The notes: generated by a model from the sequence alone, not told the origin. 10,140 nt of DNA from Acidobacteriaceae bacterium (GCA_030040115.1 JASHUH010000249.1:1-10140), one strand, 5' to 3'; numbered from the stretch's first letter, positions 1 to 7,462 are shown. Translations and numbers: made by a program.

Positions 1-104
1 CCCGCCCGGCCAGCCCAGTGGGGATTGCCTGCCCGCGCCGGACTGCATCTGAGGGAGAGAGGCGCCCGGCCCTCTATCCCGGTCCCGTGAGAAGGCTTCG
101 TCGC

Positions 105-998
105 ATGCCCATGTCTTTTCGAGCCCGAAAGCGTGAACCCGGCGCAAGCGCTGCGTCCGGCGATCCGCCCGTCCAGAAGAACCTTGCCCGCCCTTCCGCC
201 GAAGAGATCTTCAAGCAGGTAGCCACCAATGCGCGCCAGGAGCTCGATCGTCCTTCCGTCGCGCTGGCGCTTTCCGGTTTCGGCGCGGGCATTTTTATGG
301 GGCTTTCGGCGCTCGGCGTCGCACTCGCAATCCGGCTGCTGGGAGCCTCGACCTCGGCCCAGATGATCTCAAGGATGTTCTATCCCATCGGCTTTATCGT
401 CGTCATTCTCGGCCGCTCGCAGCTTTTCACTGAAAACACTCTCTACCCCATCGCGCTCGTGTTGGCCGAAAAACGCCAATTCTGGAACACCATGCGCCTC
501 TGGTCGGTGGTGCTGCCCGCCAATATGTTCGGCGCATTCGCGTTTGCCTGCTTGGCCGCGCGCACCTCGGGCATCGAATCCGGAACCGTTACGGCCGTCA
601 GCCGGTTGGGCGCTGCCGCGCTCGCCCATCCTTCCGCGCACATTTTCTGGTCCGGCGTAGTCGGCGGCTGGCTCATCGCGCTTGCCGCCTGGCTGGTTTC
701 CGGCTCCCATTCCATCACCGGCTCCGTCATGGTGATCTGGATGCTCACCTTCGTCATGGGCCTGGGCAACTTCGCCCATTGCGTCGCCAGCTCATGTGAA
801 ATCTTTGTCACGCTGCTCGCGCACCAAGCGCCCTGGACCGAGTTTCCGCGCTGGTTCTTCCCCGCCGTGGCAGGAAACATCTGTGGCGGCGTCGGCCTGG
901 TCACGATCCTCGAATACGGCCAGGTGATGCACGGCAAAGTCGTTGAAGACGTCGCGCGCGAGGCCCGCAGAACGGATCCGGCAAAGTACGGGTCTTGA
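105..998 (+). CDS. Formate/nitrite transporter (FNT) family channel, YfdC-like
   Basis: Predicted inner-membrane anion channel of the FNT family, which are pentameric channels for small monovalent acids such as formate or nitrite. The substrate cannot be read from sequence. The protein is 297 residues with a charged cytosolic N-terminus of about 50 residues, then about six membrane segments. The first FNT signature is seen at residues 103-112 (GRSQLFTENT). The second, NFAHCVASSCE, carries the family's central pore histidine at residue 225. The RSQLFTENT form resembles the YfdC branch more than classical FocA/NirC (GAELFTGN-like). The start at 105 is chosen because GAGAAGG at 89-95 lies 9 bases upstream. 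An in-frame ATG at 18 would add 29 residues without family character, and the ATG at 111 is a less well spaced alternative. No formate or nitrite enzyme gene is adjacent. Family assignment is firm and substrate is unknown. Confidence 0.9.
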   Translation: MPMSFRARKREPGASAASGDPPVQKNLARPSAEEIFKQVATNARQELDRPSVALALSGFGAGIFMGLSALGVALAIRLLGASTSAQMISRMFYPIGFIVVILGRSQLFTENTLYPIALVLAEKRQFWNTMRLWSVVLPANMFGAFAFACLAARTSGIESGTVTAVSRLGAAALAHPSAHIFWSGVVGGWLIALAAWLVSGSHSITGSVMVIWMLTFVMGLGNFAHCVASSCEIFVTLLAHQAPWTEFPRWFFPAVAGNICGGVGLVTILEYGQVMHGKVVEDVAREARRTDPAKYGS

Positions 999-1043
999 TG
1001 GAGTGCGCCACATAGTTTGAGGAGTAAGGCGGGACTTCAGAAA

Positions 1044-1093
1044 GCGCCCGCTGAAGCGGGCAAAAGAGGGTAGCCCCGAGCGCAAGCTTGGGG
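1044..1093. repeat. Two tandem GC-rich hairpins, possible REP-like dispersed element
   Basis: Two compact hairpins lie 12 bases apart. The first is GCCCGC-TGAA-GCGGGC (1046-1061), a perfect 6-bp stem. The second is CCCCGAGC-GCAA-GCTTGGGG (1074-1093), an 8-bp stem with one G-T pair and a GNRA-type loop. Neither is followed by a run of T on the plus strand, so they are not standard intrinsic terminators for the FNT gene. They could still stop RNA polymerase or protect the 3' end of the transcript. Small hairpins of this look occur as dispersed repeats in Acidobacteriota spacers as I recall them. Only one copy of each is seen here, so repeat status is inference. Confidence 0.45.
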
Positions 1094-1371
1094 AAAAGAA
1101 CGCGCGACGTTACCCCCAGCCCCCGAACCGGGCGTAAGAGATATCGGCACGCACCAAAACGTAATTCTCGAATTCAAGGACGCGCTACCCTGCCAAGGCG
1201 ATTGGATGAGTCAGCAAAGCGCCGGCCAGCACGAGCACAGTTTTAATGCGGTTTGGCGGCTACCGCTCTTCCGGTGGACAATGCCTGAGTTCCGCAAGTT
1301 CACCTGAGGATTGCCTCCTGCACGTCCCCCCGGCGGTCGGCAGCGGTGCAGCCCAGGGCAGGGAAGCCGCG
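1094..1371. other. Gene-poor spacer before the aquaglyceroporin gene
   Basis: No convincing gene or RNA is seen in this stretch, which with the hairpins before it makes a 373-base spacer. It includes a C-rich patch with GGGC near 1115-1135 that may continue the hairpin element. It also holds a 33-codon ATG frame at 1206-1307 with only a weak AAGG ribosome site. The reading frame of the downstream channel is open from 1246, but those 42 codons have no membrane or family character. The promoter of the channel gene should lie here, but I could not pick a convincing -35/-10 pair. Confidence 0.4.
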
Positions 1372-2100
1372 ATGCACTCTGTGTGGTTTGGTGAGTTTAT
1401 AGGCACGCTGGTTCTGGTGCTGCTGGGCGACGGCGTGTGCGCGGGCGTCACCCTGCGCAAATCGTATGCGGCCGATGCTGGCTGGATGGCGATCACCACC
1501 GGCTGGGCGCTGGCCGTGCTGTGCGGCGTGGTGGTGGCGCAGGCTTTCGGCAGTCCCGGCACCAATCTCAATCCCGCCATTACCCTGGCCGCCGCGGTCA
1601 GCAGCGGCGACTACTCGATTCTTGCGCTTTACTGGTCGGCACAGTTGCTGGGCGCTTTTTGCGGCGCATCCATCATGGCGCTGCACTACGCGCCGCATTG
1701 GCGGGTCACGCCCGACCCCGCGGTCAAGCTGGGTTGTTTCTGCACCAATGCGGCCGTGCGCAGCCCGCTCGCCAACCTCTTCAGCGAGGCGGTGGGCGCG
1801 GCCATGCTCGTGGTGGTGGCGGCTTCCATCTATTCGCGCGGAGTAGCGATTGGCGGGCCGGCCGGCGGCGTGGGGCCCTGGCTGGTGGGCAGCCTGGTGT
1901 GGGGCATCGGTCTTTCCCTCGGCGGCACCACCGGCTACGCCATCAATCCGGCGCGCGATCTGGGCCCGCGCCTGGCCCACGCGGTGTGGCCCATCCCCGG
2001 CAAGGGCGGCTCCAATTGGCGCTACGCGCCGATTCCCGTTCTTGGTGATTTAATCGGCGGCGCCTTGGCGGGCTTGTTTTTACATTTCGCCCGACCGTAG
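1372..2100 (+). CDS. glpF: Glycerol uptake facilitator / aquaglyceroporin (MIP family)
   Basis: Inner-membrane channel of the MIP family for passive entry of glycerol and similar small neutral solutes, 242 residues, the usual length of bacterial GlpF-like proteins. Both half-helix NPA motifs are intact: TNLNPAITLA with Asn67, and INPARDLGPR with Asn192, Arg195 and Asp196. The Asp after NPAR and the N-terminal GDGVCAGVTL stretch are typical of glycerol-conducting rather than water-only members. The start at 1372 is chosen because AGGGAAG (1360-1366) lies 5 bases upstream and the family begins within a few residues of this Met. The longer frame from 1246 adds unrelated sequence. No glycerol kinase or glycerol-3-phosphate dehydrogenase gene is adjacent, so the solute is inferred. 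The next gene is on the opposite strand. Confidence 0.9.
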   Translation: MHSVWFGEFIGTLVLVLLGDGVCAGVTLRKSYAADAGWMAITTGWALAVLCGVVVAQAFGSPGTNLNPAITLAAAVSSGDYSILALYWSAQLLGAFCGASIMALHYAPHWRVTPDPAVKLGCFCTNAAVRSPLANLFSEAVGAAMLVVVAASIYSRGVAIGGPAGGVGPWLVGSLVWGIGLSLGGTTGYAINPARDLGPRLAHAVWPIPGKGGSNWRYAPIPVLGDLIGGALAGLFLHFARP

Positions 2101-2204
2101 ACCATCTCGGTGAATTTGCGCGTCAAGACTTCACTTTTGCGGCGCCGACCTAAACGCAGTACTGCCCTCTTTTCGTATCGCCGCCTGCGGAGTCGCTCCC
2201 TCAG

Positions 2205-2330
2205 CTACTGTTTGGGAACGTCAGGCCGCGTCCCGGCGAAATAGAACGCAACGAAGCCCACAATGGCGAATACGATGAGATGCCAAGGCTTGGCCACGAA
2301 CGCGAACAAGATGTTCTCCCAAAGCTTCAT
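2205..2330 (-). CDS. Tiny single-span membrane protein, 41 residues
   Basis: A 41-residue frame beginning MKLWENILFAFVAKPWHL, followed by one hydrophobic segment (about residues 18-33, IVFAIVGFVAFYFAG) and a short polar tail ending in PDVPKQ. The sequence looks like a genuine small membrane protein: aromatic and charged residues sit at the membrane edges, and there is one clean span. I do not recognise a family. It diverges from the UxaA-type gene and converges with the aquaglyceroporin gene. A -10-like TAGAAT (minus strand, 2342-2337) lies only 6 bases upstream of the ATG. The only Shine-Dalgarno-like motif, GGAG, is about 16 bases away. This fits a leaderless transcript. Coding status is inferred from composition alone, so confidence is moderate. 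Confidence 0.5.
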   Translation of the reverse strand: MKLWENILFAFVAKPWHLIVFAIVGFVAFYFAGTRPDVPKQ

Positions 2331-2336
2331 GTCGCG

Positions 2337-2342
2337 ATTCTA
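2337..2342 (-). promoter_or_regulatory. Possible -10 box (TAGAAT) for a leaderless start
   Basis: TAGAAT on the minus strand matches TATAAT at five of six positions and sits 6 bases before the ATG of the 41-residue membrane protein. This would place the transcription start at or next to the A of the ATG. No good -35 hexamer is seen at the usual distance. The assignment is tentative. Confidence 0.3.
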
Positions 2343-2429
2343 CAGGCTCCTGCATTTCCGGCTTCTAAGGTCGATTGCGGAGTTGTATTCTTGCCTGTAG
2401 ATCGCACGCATTCTTAAGAAGGGAGCCGT

Positions 2430-4073
2430 ATGCCGGAACTGGTTTTGCAGCTGGACCCTCGCGACAACGTGGTGGTGGCGCTCACCACTTTGGAACCCGG
2501 CGCGATGGTGCGCTACGGGCGCGACGGCGCCGCGCGCTCGTGCACCGCATGTCAAACCATCCCCGCCAAGCAGAAGATGGCCCTGGCTGCGTTCGCGCCC
2601 GGAGACCTGGTGCGCATGTACGGCATGGTGGTGGGTGAAGCAATAGCGCCCATTGCGCCCGGCGGGCTGCTGACTACGCAGAATATTCGCCATCGCGCCG
2701 GCGACTATAGCGCCGCGCGGCATCCCGCGCCGGCTGAAGCACCCGACGCCGCGCCGTGGAAAAGCCGCACCTTCCTGGGCTACCGCCGCGCCGATGGTCA
2801 GGTGGGCACGCGCAATTACTGGATCGTCGTGCCCCTGGTCTTCTGCGAAAACCGCAACGTGGAGCAGATGCGTGAGGCTCTCGAAGAGGAACTTGGCTAT
2901 GGCCGCGTGAACTCCCGTTACCGGGCGCGCGTGCAGCGACTCATTGAGGGACGGACCGATGGCGATGGGGCGGCGGAGGCGATTGCGGAATCAAACGCGA
3001 AGCGCGTTTTTCCGAACATCGACGGCATCCGCTTTCTCACCCATCAGCTCGGCTGCGGCGGAACTCGCCAGGATGCACGCGCCTTGTGCGGACTGCTGGC
3101 CGGCTATATTCATCATCCCAACGTGGCCGGGGCCACAGTGCTCAGCCTGGGCTGCCAGAACGCCCAAGCGAGCATTTTGATGGAAGAACTGCGCGCGCGC
3201 GATCCCGAAATGCGCAAGCCGGTTCTGTTGTTCGATCAGCAGAAATCAGGGCTGGAGGGCGCCCTGCTCGATCAGGCTCTGGATAAGACCTTCGCCGCGC
3301 TCGCCGAAGCGAACCAAGCCGAGCGCGCGCCGGCGCCGCTCTCTGCGCTGACCATCGCCCTGCAATGCGGCGGATCGGACGGTTTCAGCGGCATTTCGGC
3401 CAACCCCACCGTGGGCTATGCTTCCGATCTCGTGGTGGGTGCGGGCGGCACGACCATCCTTTCGGAGTTTCCCGAGCTGCACGGCGTGGAACAGGATCTC
3501 GTCAACCGCTGCGCCACCGACGAACTCGCCGCGCGCTTTACCGAACTGATGCAGGCCTACGCGGCGCGCGCCCGCGCGGTGCAGTCGGATTTTGCCTTCA
3601 ATCCCTCGCCCGGAAACATTCGCGACGGGCTGATCACCGACGCCATCAAGTCAGCCGGCGCGGCGCGCAAGGGCGGCGTGTCGCCGGTGAGCGCGGTCAT
3701 CGATTATCCCGAGTACGCCGCCACGCCGGGCCTCACCCTGCAATGCACGCCCGGCAACGACGTCGAGAGCGTGACTGCGCAGGTCGGCGCGGGCGCCACG
3801 TTGGTGCTGTTCACCACCGGCCTGGGCACGCCTACCGGCAATCCCATCGCTCCAGTGGTGAAAATCTCCACCAACTCCGAGCTTGCCGGGCGCATGAGCG
3901 ACATCATCGACTTCGATGCCGGCCCCATTGTGCGCGGAGAAAAGACCATTGCAGAGTGCGGCGAAGCATTGCTGGAGCTCTCGCTTGCCGTGGCCAGCGG
4001 CGACCGGCGCACCAAGGCCGAAATGCGCGGCCAGGTGGATTTCATTCCCTGGAAGCGCGGCGTCTCGCTGTAG
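2430..4073 (+). CDS. UxaA/GarD-family sugar-acid dehydratase (altronate dehydratase-like)
   Basis: Predicted cytosolic metal-dependent dehydratase of the altronate/galactarate dehydratase family, which converts hexonates or hexarates to 2-keto-3-deoxy acids. It is 547 residues. An N-terminal SAF-like domain (about 11-95) is joined by a Pro/Ala linker to the catalytic part (about 113-547). Seen family blocks are FLGYRRADGQVGTRN (115-129), HQLGCGGTRQDA (205-216), LSLGCQNAQ (239-247), LQCGGSDGFSGISANP (311-326), TTGLGTPTGNPIAP (462-475) and the ending WKRGVSL. The usual GHK of the SAF domain reads AKQK here, with Gln48 in the His position, and VHxHN reads TTQNI. The start at 2430 has AAGAAGGGAG (2416-2425) 4 bases upstream. 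No uronate isomerase, tagaturonate reductase or KDG kinase lies nearby, so the substrate (altronate, galactarate or another sugar acid) is open. Confidence 0.88.
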   Translation: MPELVLQLDPRDNVVVALTTLEPGAMVRYGRDGAARSCTACQTIPAKQKMALAAFAPGDLVRMYGMVVGEAIAPIAPGGLLTTQNIRHRAGDYSAARHPAPAEAPDAAPWKSRTFLGYRRADGQVGTRNYWIVVPLVFCENRNVEQMREALEEELGYGRVNSRYRARVQRLIEGRTDGDGAAEAIAESNAKRVFPNIDGIRFLTHQLGCGGTRQDARALCGLLAGYIHHPNVAGATVLSLGCQNAQASILMEELRARDPEMRKPVLLFDQQKSGLEGALLDQALDKTFAALAEANQAERAPAPLSALTIALQCGGSDGFSGISANPTVGYASDLVVGAGGTTILSEFPELHGVEQDLVNRCATDELAARFTELMQAYAARARAVQSDFAFNPSPGNIRDGLITDAIKSAGAARKGGVSPVSAVIDYPEYAATPGLTLQCTPGNDVESVTAQVGAGATLVLFTTGLGTPTGNPIAPVVKISTNSELAGRMSDIIDFDAGPIVRGEKTIAECGEALLELSLAVASGDRRTKAEMRGQVDFIPWKRGVSL

Positions 4074-4077
4074 GCCG

Positions 4078-4150
4078 GGAATCAGAAGTCAGAAGCCGTA
4101 AGATCGGGAGCATGAGAACGGGAAGATGAGTGCTGAAGGAACAGGGCAGG
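4078..4150. repeat. Degenerate purine-rich spacer repeat
   Basis: The spacer after the dehydratase gene contains loosely repeated short units on the plus strand: AATCAGAAGTCAGAAGCC, then GATCGGGAGCATGAGAACGG, then GGAAGATGAG. Read on the other strand these become CTTCTGACTTCTGATTCCC-like units, which resemble the CTGA/CCCT units in the spacers around the acetyltransferase gene at 7901-7966 and 8440-8571. It may be the same repeat class in reverse orientation. The units are too degraded to define a strict period by eye. Confidence 0.4.
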
Positions 4151-4270
4151 AGGGTGGTTTCTCCATTCTGTGTTGCTGCGCGTTCTTCATGAACTTTGGA
4201 ATGGGATACACTGGCATTCACAGGGGATATTGGAAACATAGGCTCACAACTTGATCGGGAGGGCGCTCCT

Positions 4271-4486
4271 ATGGCTTCCCCGGCTAGCCTTGGCTTCACA
4301 CATCGCGAAAACCGTGATGGCACAATAGATTCCGTCTGTCGCCGCTGCTACGTCACCGTCTGCACGTCCTCATGGGAAGCAGACCTGGAGAGCGCGGAGA
4401 AGGATCACGCGTGTGATCCAGCCCTGCTTGAGCGCTGGAGCCGGTTGGCAGATCGGAAATCCATCAGCGGTCCGGAGCAGCCTTAA
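4271..4486 (+). CDS. Small Cys/His-rich protein, 71 residues, possible zinc binder
   Basis: Small soluble protein of unknown function. It begins MASPASLGFTHRENRDGTID and carries CRRC (Cys23, Cys26), a further Cys31, and HAC (His46, Cys48). The spacing C-x2-C-x19-H-x-C could hold one zinc ion, but this is inferred from pattern only. The helix between the two halves is acidic (WEADLESAEKDH). No signal peptide or membrane segment is present. The start at 4271 is preferred because GGGAGGG ends about 6 bases upstream. The frame is also open from an ATG at 4196, which would add 25 residues with no clear ribosome site. It stands alone between the dehydratase and the TPR gene. I have an impression of similar short proteins in Acidobacteriota but cannot name a family. 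Confidence 0.6.
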   Translation: MASPASLGFTHRENRDGTIDSVCRRCYVTVCTSSWEADLESAEKDHACDPALLERWSRLADRKSISGPEQP

Positions 4487-4559
4487 CAGTGCAGTGGCAG
4501 ATATCTTCAAAACCAATCCTCGTCCTTTCCTTCCATTAAACTGATGGTTGAGGTTCTTT

Positions 4560-5930
4560 GTGCACCGGGTTGTTTTTGCTGTTTTGGCTGCCGCGCTGCT
4601 GGGTGCGTCAGAGCAAGCTTTCGCTCAGCAATCGTCTTCAAGTTCATCCTCGATTTCTTCTTTAAATCCTTCTTCCCGCCAAAGTTCAAGCCCGAGTGTG
4701 CCGCCCGCCGCGCCGGCGTCCAATACCGAAGAGGCTGCACCCACGTCGAGCCAGATGGCCGCGGCGGAAGCTGCGATTGCGCGCTCCGACTGGAAGACGG
4801 CGGCAGCCAAGCTCGACGCGTGGCTGGTGGAACACCCTTCGGACGTACGGGCCCTGTTCGACAACGGTTTTGTGGCTGACGCGCAAAACCGGCTCGACGA
4901 CGCCGAATCCCTTTACCGGCGCGCCATCGCGGCCGACCCCAGGTCTTTCGAGGCGCACGTCTCGCTCGGTCTTCTTTTGGCGCGGGAGGGGAAGCTCGCG
5001 CAAGCCCGGCCGGAACTGGCCGACGCCACCACCCTCGATCCCGGGGACGCTGGGCCTGGGGCTATGGCGCATGCCTGGCGGGCGCTGGCGCAAATTGACC
5101 GGAACACCAACCCCGCAGAGGCCTCCAATGACTTATTGCAGGCCCTTAAGTTATCGCCGCAAACGACTGAGGACGAGCTACTTGCAGCCGATCTCGCGGA
5201 GAAAACCGGTCAGGTGGATTCAGCCGAAGCCGAGTATCGCCTGGTTTTGACCACTGACCCGAAATCGGAGCCGGCCAACGCTGGACTGGCGCATCTGCTG
5301 ATTCAACAAAAGCAGTATCCCGAAGCGGAAACCCTGCTTCGCACGGCCCTCCAGGTCCTCCCGGACGATCCCGGCTTGACTGCGCAACTGGCGCTGGTGC
5401 TGGCCGCCCAGGATAAAGCGGAAGCGCTGCCGCTTCTGGAAAAGTTGCACACTGCGCACCCCCAGGACAGGGCGATAGCGCGCATGCTGGCCCAGGTGCG
5501 AGCCGACGCCGGCGATTTTGCCGGGTCGGACGAACTCTATGTGCAACTTCTTGCCACCGCTCCCAACGACCCCGATCTGCTCATTGGCCACGGTCAGGAC
5601 TTGGTTCGCGAAATGAAGCTCGCCGACGCGTACGCGGTCTTCGACAAAGCCTCCCAGATCGCGCCGCGCGCCGCCGCCGCGTGGAGCGGCCTGGCGTTTA
5701 CCGCGTCGCGCACCGACCGGCCCGACGTGACGTTGCACGCGCTCACCATGCGTTCGGAACTGGAGCCAGAAAACGCGTCCACCTATTTCCTCTGGGCGAC
5801 CGCCTACGATTCGCTGCACCGGAACAAGGAAGCCGCGGCGTATTACCATCACTTTCTTGACGCGGCGGCCGGCAAATTTCCCAACCAGGAGTGGCAGGCG
5901 AGGCAACGGCTGCAACTTCTCGAAAAATAG
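4560..5930 (+). CDS. Exported TPR-repeat protein
   Basis: Predicted exported protein of 456 residues. A signal peptide (MHRVVFAVLAAALLGASEQA, likely cut after AFA at residue 22) is followed by a Ser/Pro/Ala-rich linker (about 24-64). From about residue 67 to the end there is a long tetratricopeptide solenoid of roughly ten helical pairs, with recognisable repeats such as DAESLYRRAIAADP and EAETLLRTALQVLPDDP. TPR solenoids bind other proteins, and nothing here gives the partner. There is no lipobox, membrane anchor or catalytic domain. No ATG fits. GTG at 4560 is chosen because GAGG (4550-4553) lies 6 bases upstream. TTG at 4548 is the alternative and adds only four residues. The spacer before it is short (about 70 bases) and the next gene starts 240 bases downstream in the same direction. 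Confidence 0.8.
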   Translation: MHRVVFAVLAAALLGASEQAFAQQSSSSSSSISSLNPSSRQSSSPSVPPAAPASNTEEAAPTSSQMAAAEAAIARSDWKTAAAKLDAWLVEHPSDVRALFDNGFVADAQNRLDDAESLYRRAIAADPRSFEAHVSLGLLLAREGKLAQARPELADATTLDPGDAGPGAMAHAWRALAQIDRNTNPAEASNDLLQALKLSPQTTEDELLAADLAEKTGQVDSAEAEYRLVLTTDPKSEPANAGLAHLLIQQKQYPEAETLLRTALQVLPDDPGLTAQLALVLAAQDKAEALPLLEKLHTAHPQDRAIARMLAQVRADAGDFAGSDELYVQLLATAPNDPDLLIGHGQDLVREMKLADAYAVFDKASQIAPRAAAAWSGLAFTASRTDRPDVTLHALTMRSELEPENASTYFLWATAYDSLHRNKEAAAYYHHFLDAAAGKFPNQEWQARQRLQLLEK

Positions 5931-6093
5931 ACCCTCCTCGCGGCCCGAGCAATGGGACGCCCGACGTCAGGGACCAATCGAGAAAGGTGACAAGCCCAAT
6001 AAGAACAGAGAAGACAGGGCCGCGAATTGCGCCGCAGTGGCGCCCTACCGGCGTGGCAATGCGGCCCTTGCCGCGGATGGCGCATCTTACCAC

Positions 6094-6123
6094 TTGCGGA
6101 TTTTACTGCACTGCGCCTAAAAT
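6094..6123 (+). promoter_or_regulatory. Possible sigma-70-type promoter for the 152-residue secreted protein
   Basis: TTGCGG (6094-6099) and TAAAAT (6118-6123) are separated by 18 bases. The -10 matches the consensus at five of six positions, the -35 at only three. Transcription would begin near 6130 and give a leader of about 40 bases containing GGGAGG before the ATG at 6171. The position is sensible but the -35 is weak. Confidence 0.35.
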
Positions 6124-6170
6124 ATCAGGCACGCGTAGAAGTAACAGCCGCATCGGTGGGAGGTTTTCTC

Positions 6171-6629
6171 ATGCGGACGGGTGTTCGACTTGCCGCGCTT
6201 CTGGCCTTGAGCCTGACGATCGTCCCGGTGTGCGCCTTTTCCTCCGACAACAAGGTTCCCGACGAAGAGCAAATCGATGCTCTTGAAGCCAAGGCCAACC
6301 AGGCGCAGCCGCGCGAACAGTGTTTCCTCTACGCCGAACTCGTGCAGCAGATGACGGAATTGAGCGCCCGCCAATATGCCGCGGGGGACGTGGCCAAGGC
6401 CGACGGCATGCTGAAGAAGATTCAGCAATTCGCCGAGAAGATTCATCTTTCGCTGGCGTCGAATGATAAGCGCCTGAAGCACGCCCAGATTCTGCTCAGC
6501 AACACGGCTTTCCGGCTGAAGGAGCTCCTGCACTCCAGCGACTATGACGACCGGCCGCTGGTGGAGAAGACTCTGGCCCAGGTGAACCAGGCGCAGAATG
6601 AAGCCATGATGCAGGTCTTCAGCAAATAG
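6171..6629 (+). CDS. Small secreted helical protein, unknown function (152 residues)
   Basis: Unrecognised protein of 152 residues. It has a clear signal peptide (MRTGVRLAALLALSLTIVPV, probably cut near CAFS at residues 21-24) and a mature domain that looks entirely alpha-helical. Notable stretches are EEQIDALEAKANQ (32-44), REQCFLYAELVQQMTEL (48-64) and LLSNTAFRLKELLHSSDYDD (108-127). Cys21 lies near the signal cleavage site, but VPVC is a poor lipobox. The start at 6171 is preferred because GGGAGG (6158-6163) lies 7 bases upstream. The frame is open from 6027 without support. It is followed 150 bases later by a second small secreted helical protein, suggesting a shared envelope role that the sequence does not define. 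Confidence 0.7.
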   Translation: MRTGVRLAALLALSLTIVPVCAFSSDNKVPDEEQIDALEAKANQAQPREQCFLYAELVQQMTELSARQYAAGDVAKADGMLKKIQQFAEKIHLSLASNDKRLKHAQILLSNTAFRLKELLHSSDYDDRPLVEKTLAQVNQAQNEAMMQVFSK

Positions 6630-6779
6630 CCGCGCATTCTGCGCCGGTGATCGCAGGCTGTGAACGCGATTCGCACAAACGTGGGCACGATCTTAGCGGA
6701 ATCGGGCCTCGCAATGAGTCCTGAGCCGGCCCGGTTCTGAGGCGCTTCGATTCCAACGGATGCGCCGGAGTCATCTATC

Positions 6780-7316
6780 ATGCGTGCTTTGACTTGGTTC
6801 GCCCTTTTTTCCCTCTCTTTTTCGCTGGCCGCGCCTGCGCGGGGACAAAAAAACCAGCCGGAACCGCTCACCGAGGCCCAACAGGAAGCCATCGCCGAGG
6901 CCGGCATCGACGCCGACGCGCGCATCGGCCTCTACACCAAATATCTCAACGAACACGCCGAAACCATCAAGGACCTGACCAAGCGCATCCATTCAGCGGC
7001 GCGCACCTCCCGCATCGACAACGCGTTGGCGAATTTCTCTGCGCTCATCGACGAGCTGGCCTCCAATCTCGACGAGTATGGCGACCGCATGGCCGACATG
7101 CGCAAAAGCCTCAAGGCGCTGAATGAAGCCATTCCCCGCTGGCAGTCGATTTTGCACGACTTGCCTACCGAATCCGGCTTCGATTTTTCGCGCACCGACG
7201 CCATCGACGCCAACAGCGATCTTTCCGCCCAGGTAAAGAAGCTCATGACCACCGAGGACGCCTATTTCAACGCGCACAAGGACCTCAAAGGCCAGCAGTA
7301 TGCCGAGCCGAAGTAG
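6780..7316 (+). CDS. Small secreted helical protein, unknown function (178 residues)
   Basis: Unrecognised protein of 178 residues with a signal peptide ([20 protein letters not shown], likely cut after ARG near residue 22) and a charged, mostly helical mature part. A segment with amphipathic, coiled-coil-like character covers about residues 44-125: [18 protein letters not shown], then [20 protein letters not shown]-terminal polar region follows, with [17 protein letters not shown] at 147-163. It has no cysteines and no membrane span after the signal. The start at 6780 has GGAG (6767-6770) 9 bases upstream. It shares size class, export signal and helical build with the preceding gene, and an R-x2-LY or similar aromatic motif near the start of the mature domain. 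I see no strong alignable identity between them. Confidence 0.72.
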   Translation: MRALTWFALFSLSFSLAAPARGQKNQPEPLTEAQQEAIAEAGIDADARIGLYTKYLNEHAETIKDLTKRIHSAARTSRIDNALANFSALIDELASNLDEYGDRMADMRKSLKALNEAIPRWQSILHDLPTESGFDFSRTDAIDANSDLSAQVKKLMTTEDAYFNAHKDLKGQQYAEPK

Positions 7317-7462
7317 CTTTCCGGCAGGCTGAAGGCGTGGATTCGGCTGGTTTTCCTTTGCAAAAACAACTTCGGCTTGAAACGGGCGCGTGCGGCGATT
7401 TCCCCACGCGCTGGTGCGCTGCCGCGCCTGAAGGGCTATTCTTTCCCGGGGATGGTTTGGCC

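Noticed and set aside
1206..1307. 33-codon plus-strand frame (MSQQSAGQHEHSF...) ahead of the aquaglyceroporin gene
   Set aside because: Only a weak AAGG ribosome site, no recognisable composition or family, and a length easily open by chance.
1300..1980. Long minus-strand frame opposite the aquaglyceroporin gene
   Set aside because: An antisense shadow of a clear MIP-family gene, Arg/His/Ala-rich with no domain.
2156..2165. Palindrome GCAGTACTGC followed by CCTCTTTT, considered as a terminator for the aquaglyceroporin gene
   Set aside because: A perfect palindrome has no loop, so any hairpin would keep only about three base pairs, and the T run is short and offset.
2375..2402. TTGCGG and TGTAGAT considered as a promoter for the dehydratase gene
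   Set aside because: Spacing is 15-16 bases and the -10 matches poorly; too weak to list.
5849..6093. Minus-strand frame after the TPR gene with a hydrophobic stretch (VFSVLIGLVTFLDWSL)
   Set aside because: It runs far into the antisense of the TPR gene, has no good ribosome site and a non-protein-like composition elsewhere. I treat it as chance.
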